A stretch of DNA of 5,776 nt from Actinomycetota bacterium (GTDB lineage: Bacteria; Actinomycetota; Thermoleophilia; Solirubrobacterales; Solirubrobacteraceae): positions 1 through 5,776 of the forward strand of contig JAHWJM010000180.1 of the NCBI GenBank assembly GCA_019348435.1, read 5' to 3'. Position numbers and translations under genes: made by a program. The notes below the pieces were generated by a model. That model was not told where the DNA came from and searched no databases. It saw only the letters and a program-made list of their open reading frames with translations. Numbering within the stretch: the first letter of the stretch is position 1; every line of letters begins with the position of its first letter. Shown in pieces: positions 1-4,626 of the stretch.

Positions 1-683
1 CGGCCGCGCATCCCAATGGTCGCTTCACGACGCCGGCGTCGCAGGACCCGGCCATCGCGCCGGAGTGGGAGGACCCCAAGGGCGTGGCGGTCGACGCCAT
101 GATCTTCGGTGGGCGCCGCGCCACGGTGGTGCCGCTCGTCACCGAGTCCTTCGACTGGAACCACGGGGTGTTCCTGGGAGCGACGATGAGCTCGGAGATG
201 ACTGCGGCCGCGGCCGGCGGCATCGGCCAGCTGCGCTTCGACCCGTTCGCGATGCTGCCGTTCTGCGGCTACAACATGGCCGAGTACTTCCAGAACTGGC
301 TCGACATGGGCGCACGCGAGGGCGCTGTGCTGCCCAAGCTGTTCTACGTCAACTGGTTTCGCAAGGATCCGGAGACGGGGCGCTTCATGTGGCCGGGCTT
401 CGGCGAGAACTCGCGCGTCCTGGCGTGGATCTTCGAGCGCTGCGCGGGCACCGCGCAGGGCGTCGAGACCGCCGTCGGGATCGTGCCGGGGCCGGGCGAG
501 CTGAACATCGAGGGCCTGGACATCTCGCCGGAGGATCTCGAGCAGGTGGTTGCCGTCGACCCGGAGGCGTTCAAGGCGCAGCTGCCGCAGGTGCACGAGT
601 TCCTCGCGAAGTTCGGCGACGATCTGCCGGCCGAGATCTCGTCCCAGCTGAAGGCGTTCGAGGAGCGCCTGGAGGCCGCCTGA
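1..683 (+). CDS. pckG: Phosphoenolpyruvate carboxykinase (GTP), C-terminal part (5'-truncated by window edge)
   Basis: GTP-dependent PEPCK interconverts oxaloacetate + GTP and phosphoenolpyruvate + GDP + CO2 in the cytosol, the entry step of gluconeogenesis. The frame is open from base 3 and 226 codons are visible before TGA at 681-683; the family is about 600 residues, so roughly the first 370 lie outside. Visible family blocks, in order: HPNGRFTTPASQ, APEWEDPKGV, the FGGRR loop, VPLVTESFDWNHGVFLGAT, SSEMTAAA, DPFAMLPFCGYNMAEYF, NWFRKD and WPGFGENSRVL. The last two belong to the guanine-nucleotide pocket of the GTP family, which separates it from the unrelated ATP-type PEPCK. The C-terminal tail is a charged helix ending EERLEAA, as usual, so this end is intact. 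It is followed at once by a possible coupled mini-gene and then a hairpin. Identification is by recalled family similarity and is secure. Confidence 0.96.
   Translation, partial: AAHPNGRFTTPASQDPAIAPEWEDPKGVAVDAMIFGGRRATVVPLVTESFDWNHGVFLGATMSSEMTAAAAGGIGQLRFDPFAMLPFCGYNMAEYFQNWLDMGAREGAVLPKLFYVNWFRKDPETGRFMWPGFGENSRVLAWIFERCAGTAQGVETAVGIVPGPGELNIEGLDISPEDLEQVVAVDPEAFKAQLPQVHEFLAKFGDDLPAEISSQLKAFEERLEAA
671..675 (+). promoter_or_regulatory. Shine-Dalgarno GGAGG for the mini-gene after pckG
   Basis: GGAGG lies inside the last codons of pckG, 7 bases before the ATG at 683. Sequence and spacing are ideal for ribosome re-initiation. The same bases encode the pckG C-terminus (LEAA), so the match could be coincidental. 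Confidence 0.4.
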
Positions 684-748
684 TGCTCGCCCTGCTCAAG
701 CGCTGGCTGCGCATCCGCAAGCGCAAGAAGTCACGCGCCGGCCGCTGA
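683..748 (+). CDS. Possible 21-residue basic peptide, translationally coupled to pckG
   Basis: The ATG shares its A with the last base of the pckG stop (TGATG), and a GGAGG sits 7 bases upstream, so terminating ribosomes could restart here. The product begins MLALLKRWLRIRKRK and ends KSRAGR. It has a short hydrophobic, tryptophan-containing start and then a dense run of Arg/Lys (about 10 of 21 residues), giving an amphipathic cationic helix. The stop is 15 bases before a strong hairpin, so it would be the last gene of the pckG transcript. I recognise no family. It might be a membrane-surface or RNA-binding peptide, but a chance frame in GC-rich DNA is quite possible, and conservation in relatives would be the deciding evidence. 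Confidence 0.33.
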   Translation: MLALLKRWLRIRKRKKSRAGR

Positions 749-763
749 CGGCGCTCGCAGCGC

Positions 764-793
764 GCTCGCGCTCGTGTCAGCACGAGCGCGAGC
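764..793 (+). terminator. 13-bp perfect hairpin after pckG (likely terminator without U-tract)
   Basis: GCTCGCGCTCGTG (764-776) pairs perfectly with CACGAGCGCGAGC (781-793) around a TCAG tetraloop. It lies in the 106-base gap between the mini-gene stop and the glutamate dehydrogenase start, and about 50 bases before the latter's putative -10 element. There is no T-run after it (AGCCGCCTGCG follows), so it is not a textbook intrinsic terminator. High-GC actinobacteria are often proposed to use such U-less hairpins. Transcript stabilisation or pausing are alternatives. Confidence 0.6.
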
Positions 794-841
794 AGCCGCC
801 TGCGAAATCTCCCAGCACGCGCATCCGCGCCCGTCGGGGGG

Positions 842-847
842 TACGTT
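842..847 (+). promoter_or_regulatory. Putative -10 element TACGTT for leaderless glutamate dehydrogenase mRNA
   Basis: TACGTT fits the actinobacterial -10 pattern TAnnnT and is followed by 7 bases and then ATG at 855, placing the expected transcription start at or next to the A of the start codon. There is no usable Shine-Dalgarno: the G-run at 836-841 is 13 bases from the ATG, too far. I see no clear -35 hexamer. Confidence 0.45.
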
Positions 848-854
848 GCCGGTC

Positions 855-2153
855 ATGGCTACCGACATCCAGCAGGAGGCCGCCGACCAGGTCGCGCCCG
901 GCGACGAGTGGGGCACCGAGCTCTATCGGATCGCCGCCAACCAGTTCGACCGCGCCGGCATGTTGCTCGAGCTCGATCCGGAGTTCGTCACGCGGCTGGG
1001 CCAGCCGCGCCGCTCGCTCGTCGTGAACTTCCCGGTGCGCCTGGACTCCGGGGTCGTGCTCAACCTGACCGGCTACCGCGTGCAGCACACGCTGACGATG
1101 GGTCCCACGAAGGGCGGCTTTCGCTACGGCCCCGATGTCTCGCTCGGGGAGTGCGCGGCGCTGGCGATGTGGATGACGTGGAAGTGCGCGCTGCTCGGCC
1201 TGCCCTACGGCGGCGCGAAGGGCGGAGTGCGCTGCACGCCGCGCGAGCTCAGCCTCCCCGAGGTCGAGCGGCTCACGCGCCGCTACGCCGCCGAGCTGAT
1301 CCCCGTGATCGGGCCCGATCGCGACATCCCGGCCCCCGACATGGGCACGGGTGAGCGGGAGATGGCGTGGTTCATGGACACGTACTCGCAGATGATGGGC
1401 CACTCCGTCTTCGAGATCGTGACGGGCAAGCCCGTCGTCCTGGGCGGCACGACGGGCCGTCGTGAGGCGACCGGCCTCGGGGTCGTCTACGTGACGGAGG
1501 CGGTCTGCGAGCGCATCGGCCTCGACCTGCGCGAGGCGCGGGTCGCGATCCAGGGCTTCGGCAACGTCGGCGCGGTCGCCGCCGCCGAGCTGTATGCGAT
1601 CGGTGCGCGCGTCATCGCCGTCTCCGACGCGACCGCTGGGCTCGTCGACGAGGAGGGACTCGACATCCCGGCGGTCGCGCGCTGGATGGATGACAACGGC
1701 ATGCTCGCGGGCTATCCAGACGCGCGACAGGTCGGTCCCGCGGACGTGCTCGAGGTGCCATGCGAGATCGTCATCCCGGCCGCGCGCGAGCAGCAGATCA
1801 CCGCCGAGAACGCCAACCGCCTGCGTTGCGAGCTCATCGTCGAGGCCGCCAACGGCCCGACGACGCCCGAGGCGGAGAGGATCCTGCGCGAGCGCGGGAT
1901 CCTCGTCGTCCCCGACGTGCTCGCGAACGCCGGCGGCGTCACGGTCTCCTACTTCGAATGGGTCCAGGACCACCAGCGCTACACCTGGGACGAGCTCGAC
2001 GTCCAGGAGCGCCTGCGCCGCCAGCTGCGCGCCGCGTTCGGGCGGGTCATCGACGCCGCCGAGCGCTTGGACTGCGACTGGCGCATGGCGGCGCTGTCGG
2101 TGGCGATCGAGCGGGTCGCCGAGGCCGCGCGCATGCGCGGCATCTACCCGTAG
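855..2153 (+). CDS. gdhA: Glutamate dehydrogenase (Glu/Leu/Phe/Val dehydrogenase family)
   Basis: Catalyses reversible oxidative deamination of glutamate to 2-oxoglutarate and ammonia with NAD(P) in the cytosol. The 432 residues match the hexameric small-subunit class (about 410-450). The N-terminal dimerisation/substrate domain holds GPTKGGFRYGP (K86), TWKCAL (K110) and PYGGAKGGV (K122, the expected catalytic lysine), then PAPDMGTGEREM with the expected catalytic Asp D162. Next come GGTTGRREATG, the Rossmann motif GFGNVG (234-239), EAANGPTTPEA (330-340) and LANAGGVTVSYFEW (356-369). AVSD at 255-258 ends the second Rossmann strand; I would not call NAD versus NADP from it. The frame stays open upstream to 774, but ATG 855 is chosen because family homology begins soon after it and a TAnnnT element sits 7 bases before it. 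Upstream lie pckG and a hairpin; the downstream neighbour is convergent with a 21-base gap. A leucine or phenylalanine dehydrogenase is less likely given length and motifs. Confidence 0.94.
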   Translation: MATDIQQEAADQVAPGDEWGTELYRIAANQFDRAGMLLELDPEFVTRLGQPRRSLVVNFPVRLDSGVVLNLTGYRVQHTLTMGPTKGGFRYGPDVSLGECAALAMWMTWKCALLGLPYGGAKGGVRCTPRELSLPEVERLTRRYAAELIPVIGPDRDIPAPDMGTGEREMAWFMDTYSQMMGHSVFEIVTGKPVVLGGTTGRREATGLGVVYVTEAVCERIGLDLREARVAIQGFGNVGAVAAAELYAIGARVIAVSDATAGLVDEEGLDIPAVARWMDDNGMLAGYPDARQVGPADVLEVPCEIVIPAAREQQITAENANRLRCELIVEAANGPTTPEAERILRERGILVVPDVLANAGGVTVSYFEWVQDHQRYTWDELDVQERLRRQLRAAFGRVIDAAERLDCDWRMAALSVAIERVAEAARMRGIYP

Positions 2154-2174
2154 CGCAGCGCTCCCGCCGGCGCC

Positions 2175-2735
2175 CTAGGGGCGTTCCTCGCCGGTCGCCG
2201 CCGGCGGCCGCGACTCCTCGGCGAGCGAGGTGATGGCGAGCATCCCGCGGGCGGCGTCTTCGAGCACGGCCGTGGCCTCGTCGAGCGAGCGCGCGTAGAG
2301 CTCGACGAGCAGGTGGACGACGATCTTGTCGTCGTCATGCTTGTGAAAGCGCACGTGCGTGAAGAACTCGCGCGTGCCGTAGTCGCCGAAGGCGGCGTAG
2401 GAGAGCGCATCGCCGGCGTCCGGGCCCGAGCACGTCTCGACCTCGTTGGCCTCCACCGTGACGGTGCACGAGGCGACCCACGGCGTCCCGGCGATCATCC
2501 GCTCCCAGCGGTCTTCGATCGGCTCCACGCGACCGTTGTGGAAGCCGAGGTGCGGCTGGTCGTGCATGCACTCGAGGCACTGCACCACCGCCTCCTGCAG
2601 CTCGTCCACCGGCTCGGCGCGCTCGCCGCTGTCGGGATCGATCTTGTGGATTCCCTCGTAGTGAACCTGTACCTCGAGGTCTGTCGACCAGCAGCGATAG
2701 CAGCGCAGCCACGACCGGGCTTCGTTTGCTTCCAT
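2175..2735 (-). CDS. Hypothetical protein with N-terminal CxxC/CxxC zinc-ribbon-like module
   Basis: I do not recognise this 186-residue protein. Residues 10-56 carry two cysteine pairs, LRCYRC (C12, C15) and VQCLEC (C53, C56), 37 residues apart, a layout expected of a zinc ribbon or other structural metal site. Two more cysteines are C90 and C102. The middle (about 86-100 and 124-146) reads as alternating beta strands with a His/Asp-rich stretch, HVRFHKHDDD (127-136). It is followed by an amphipathic helix (about 150-166) and a disordered Pro/Glu-rich tail. No signal peptide or membrane segment is seen, so it is probably cytosolic. ATG 2735 is preferred over the upstream in-frame ATG at 2798 because the CxxC module starts right after it and TACTACCAT lies 8 bases before it. 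It is convergent with glutamate dehydrogenase and divergent from the NTF2-like gene. Regular codon use supports a real gene; the function is unknown. Confidence 0.8.
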   Translation of the reverse strand: MEANEARSWLRCYRCWSTDLEVQVHYEGIHKIDPDSGERAEPVDELQEAVVQCLECMHDQPHLGFHNGRVEPIEDRWERMIAGTPWVASCTVTVEANEVETCSGPDAGDALSYAAFGDYGTREFFTHVRFHKHDDDKIVVHLLVELYARSLDEATAVLEDAARGMLAITSLAEESRPPAATGEERP

Positions 2736-2743
2736 GCGCGGCC

Positions 2744-2752
2744 ATGGTAGTA
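2744..2752 (-). promoter_or_regulatory. Putative -10 element TACTACCAT for the zinc-ribbon protein gene
   Basis: On the - strand TACTACCAT contains the hexamer TACCAT, which ends 8 bases before the ATG at 2735. No Shine-Dalgarno lies in between (GGCCGCGC), which supports a leaderless or near-leaderless transcript. The 9-mer shares the form TACTAnnnT with the elements before the NTF2-like gene and meaB. Confidence 0.5.
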
Positions 2753-2828
2753 GCCCGCCTGTGGGCGCCGGGAACGCCGACGCCGGCCTGAGGAGCATCG
2801 CTGAGAAGGATCACGGTCCAGGGGTCTG

Positions 2829-2837
2829 TACTAGGCT
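2829..2837 (+). promoter_or_regulatory. Putative -10 element TACTAGGCT for the NTF2-like gene
   Basis: TACTAGGCT includes the hexamer TAGGCT, 9 bases before the ATG at 2847. The intervening bases (GCCGCGCCA) contain no ribosome-binding site. With the element at 2744-2752 it forms a back-to-back divergent promoter pair in the 111-base gap 2736-2846. No clear -35 box was found for either direction. Confidence 0.5.
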
Positions 2838-2846
2838 GCCGCGCCA

Positions 2847-3392
2847 ATGAAGAAGGTCGTCCACGTCGCCGGCAAGCCCTTTCGCTTCATCGGCAGGCTC
2901 CTGTTGCGGCTGCTGCGATCGCTGCGCTTCCTGGCCAAGCCGTTCGCCAAGCTCGGCGAGCTGCGCGGCAAGGCGCGGATCGGCGCCTTCGCTGCCATCG
3001 CCGTCGTCGTCGTGGCCGCGGTGCTCGTCCTCAGGCCCGGCCCGGACGACAGCGAGCAGGTCAGCGAGACGCTCGACCGGTACGCCGAGGCGACCCGCGA
3101 CAAGGACTACCAGACGATCTGCGACGACCTGTACGCCGAGGACCTCGTCGAGCGCGTCCGGGCGGCGGGCCTGCCGTGTGAGGTCGCGCTGCGCACCGGG
3201 CTCGAGGATCGCCAGAACCCGCGCCTCGAGGTGCTCGGCGTCGAGGTCAACGACGACCAGGCGCTGGCGCGCGTGCGCTCGACGGCCGGCGGCGAGGTGC
3301 CCTCGACGGACCTCGTGCGGCTCGTCAAGGAGGACGGCGACTGGCGCGTGGCCTCGCTGTCGGAGCCGGGCGCCACGCTGCAGACTCCGTAG
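2847..3392 (+). CDS. Membrane-anchored protein with NTF2/SnoaL-like outer domain
   Basis: The 181-residue protein has a strongly basic, amphipathic cytoplasmic start (about 1-44, many Arg/Lys between Leu/Phe) and a single transmembrane helix at about 45-62 (IGAFAAIAVVVVAAVLVL). The remaining ~115 residues are predicted outside by the positive-inside rule. The outer part looks NTF2-like: a helix VSETLDRYAEATRDKDYQTI, then Leu/Glu-rich helical turns, then strands LEVLGVEV, ALARVRS, TDLVRLVKE and the closing DWRVASL typical of these cone folds. C92 and C111 could form a disulfide, a pattern I associate with similar actinobacterial proteins. There is no catalytic signature, so a ligand-binding or scaffold role is more likely than an enzyme. 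ATG 2847 is supported by the -10-like element just upstream. The gene ends 7 bases before the stop of the convergent 56-residue membrane protein. The fold call is inference from the strand/helix pattern. Confidence 0.82.
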   Translation: MKKVVHVAGKPFRFIGRLLLRLLRSLRFLAKPFAKLGELRGKARIGAFAAIAVVVVAAVLVLRPGPDDSEQVSETLDRYAEATRDKDYQTICDDLYAEDLVERVRAAGLPCEVALRTGLEDRQNPRLEVLGVEVNDDQALARVRSTAGGEVPSTDLVRLVKEDGDWRVASLSEPGATLQTP

Positions 3393-3406
3393 CGCTTGCT
3401 CAGCGC
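3392..3406. terminator. Small hairpin between two convergent stops
   Basis: GCGCT (3392-3396) pairs with AGCGC (3402-3406) around TGCTC. It overlaps the ends of both convergent genes, so it could stop transcription both ways. The stem has only 5 bp and no T-run, so this is weak. Confidence 0.2.
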
Positions 3407-3570
3407 CTGAACACGACGTAGAAGGCCGCCAGCGCGAACGCGATCTGGCCGAAGGAGAGGGCCGTGCCAAGGTTGGGCGCCCCCGCCACCTCCGCGACGA
3501 GCGTCGCGACCACAAACGCGCCGATCATGAGCGCAAGGTCCACGAGCACGGCGCGGCGACGACCGCTCAT
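3400..3570 (-). CDS. Small two-helix membrane protein downstream of meaB
   Basis: A 56-residue reading frame overlaps the meaB stop in the form ATGA: its ATG is 3570-3568 and the meaB TGA is 3569-3567. That points to translational coupling and one operon. The protein starts MSGRRRAVLVDL. Two hydrophobic stretches follow, about residues 8-29 (LVDLALMIGAFVVATLVAEV) and 37-54 (ALSFGQIAFALAAFYVVF). They are separated by a short AGAPNLGT turn, and the protein ends in RR. The basic N-terminus and C-terminus suggest both ends are cytoplasmic (a hairpin). The order is clean: basic start, helix, polar turn with Asn-Pro/Gly, helix, basic end. With the ATGA overlap this is unlikely to be chance. I know no family; the link to MeaB function is positional only. 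Confidence 0.72.
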   Translation of the reverse strand: MSGRRRAVLVDLALMIGAFVVATLVAEVAGAPNLGTALSFGQIAFALAAFYVVFRR

Positions 3571-4523
3571 GCCGTCGCCTGCGCCTCGAGCGCGCGCTGA
3601 AGCGCCGGCACGTCGAGTGCTGCGTCCTGCGCGTCGAGCAGCTTGAGCGCCGCGCGCCGGCCGCCGATCGCGCGCAGGCCGCGATCGCCGTGCTCGGCGA
3701 CGAAGTCCGCCAGCGCGCTGGCGCGCCGCGCGGCGAGTCGCCGCGCCGGGATGTCGAGCCCTCCGCGGTGCTCGTCGAGCGCGTCGACGAGCTCCTGGAC
3801 GCCGGAGGGCGGCGCGAGCGAGCTCACGGCGACGACCTTCGTCTCCTTTACCCCCAGTGACCGCAGCGCCGCGCTGAGGTCGCGCCGCGCGCGCAGCGCG
3901 ACCGGCCCGAGGTCGGCTTTCGTGACGACGAGCACGTCGGGGATCTCCATGATCCCCGACTTCAGGAACTGCAGCACGTCGCCGCCTCCGGGTTGCACCA
4001 CGACGGCGACGCTATCGGCTACCTCGGCGACCTCGGTCTCCGACTGGCCAACACCCACGGTCTCGATGACGACGACGTCGAACGCCGCCGCCAGCGCGTG
4101 AGCCGCGGCCCGTGTCGCGGGCGCCAGGCCGCCGAGCCGTCCACCCGCCGCCATCGAACGGATGAAGACGTTGTCGTCACGGGGGTCGACGACGATCCGC
4201 GCGCGGTCGGCGAGCAGCGCGCCGCCCGAGCGCTTGGACGAGGGGTCCACCGCGAGCACCGCGACGCTGCGCCCGCGCGCGCGCCAAGCGGCCACGAGGT
4301 GCGACAGCAGCGAGGATTTGCCGGCGCCCGGCGGGCCCGTCACCCCGACGACGTGCGCCGGCGCCTCGCCGCCGAGCGCCGCGGGGGAGACCGCGTGCAG
4401 CAGCGCGGCAGTCTCGTCGCGATGCGCGGGCGCGCGGCTCTCGACGAGGTTGAGCACTGCCGGGGCGGCGGTGAGCTCGCCCTCGCGCAGGCGCCTGCCG
4501 AGTTCTTCGCCGGTCGCGGACAC
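3567..4523 (-). CDS. meaB: MeaB/ArgK-family G3E P-loop GTPase
   Basis: MeaB proteins are GTPase chaperones that gate cofactor loading and protect adenosylcobalamin-dependent mutases, typically methylmalonyl-CoA mutase (human MMAA). The 318 residues match the family's usual 310-330. Visible: Walker A GPPGAGKS (63-70); VDPSSKRSGGALLADRARI with D93; FIRSMAAGGRLGGLA (120-134); ETVGVGQSE (154-162), the family's switch/Walker B block; PGGGDVLQFLKSGIMEIPD; and the guanine motif TKAD (201-204, in place of the usual NKxD). The N-terminal helix EELGRRLREGELTAAPAVLNLVE is also typical. GTG 4523 is chosen because homology begins just after it and TACTAGCGT lies 8 bases upstream. The frame stays open upstream to 4751, but that extension is Arg/Ser/Ala noise overlapping the divergent gene. 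No mutase gene is in view, so the partner (methylmalonyl-, isobutyryl- or ethylmalonyl-CoA mutase) is unknown. Confidence 0.93.
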   Translation of the reverse strand: MSATGEELGRRLREGELTAAPAVLNLVESRAPAHRDETAALLHAVSPAALGGEAPAHVVGVTGPPGAGKSSLLSHLVAAWRARGRSVAVLAVDPSSKRSGGALLADRARIVVDPRDDNVFIRSMAAGGRLGGLAPATRAAAHALAAAFDVVVIETVGVGQSETEVAEVADSVAVVVQPGGGDVLQFLKSGIMEIPDVLVVTKADLGPVALRARRDLSAALRSLGVKETKVVAVSSLAPPSGVQELVDALDEHRGGLDIPARRLAARRASALADFVAEHGDRGLRAIGGRRAALKLLDAQDAALDVPALQRALEAQATA

Positions 4524-4531
4524 AGCGGCGG

Positions 4532-4540
4532 ACGCTAGTA
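4532..4540 (-). promoter_or_regulatory. Putative -10 element TACTAGCGT for meaB
   Basis: On the - strand TACTAGCGT contains TAGCGT, 8 bases before the GTG start at 4523. No Shine-Dalgarno is seen in CCGCCGCT. It is nearly identical to the element before the NTF2-like gene (GTACTAGGCT versus GTACTAGCGT), which strengthens both calls. Confidence 0.52.
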
Positions 4541-4615
4541 CACGCGCTCCGGGCAGGAATCGGGCGGCGGCAGCGGAACTCCGCAAGGTCCGGTTGTGCA
4601 GTGCGAACGGTTGGC

Positions 4616-4619
4616 GGAG
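4616..4619 (+). promoter_or_regulatory. Shine-Dalgarno GGAG for the TrkA-like/PhyH fusion gene
   Basis: GGAG in GGCGGAGC lies 7 bases before ATG 4627 and decides that start. Unlike the four genes with -10-like elements close to their starts, this gene seems to have a conventional leader. I find no convincing promoter in the 103-base divergent gap 4524-4626. Confidence 0.5.
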
Positions 4620-4626
4620 CGCCCGT

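Noticed and set aside
65..682. + strand frame upstream of the mini-gene in the same phase
   Set aside because: Out-of-frame shadow of pckG. Only the part from the ATG at 683 has its own Shine-Dalgarno.
774..854. N-terminal extension of glutamate dehydrogenase to 774
   Set aside because: It would begin inside the hairpin, has no family homology, and the -10-like element lies between it and ATG 855.
777..1973. 398-codon open frame on the - strand
   Set aside because: Antisense shadow of glutamate dehydrogenase; no recognisable motif and biased composition.
2154..2174. Terminator between the convergent glutamate dehydrogenase and zinc-ribbon genes
   Set aside because: The 21 bases are GC-rich with only 4-bp self-pairing and no T-run, so a call is not supported.
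2736..2798. 21-residue N-terminal extension of the zinc-ribbon protein
   Set aside because: It crosses the putative promoter, and the CxxC module begins right after ATG 2735.
4573..4584. GCGG-AACT-CCGC inverted repeat in the meaB/fusion-gene gap as an operator
   Set aside because: Only a 4-bp stem, expected by chance in such GC-rich DNA.
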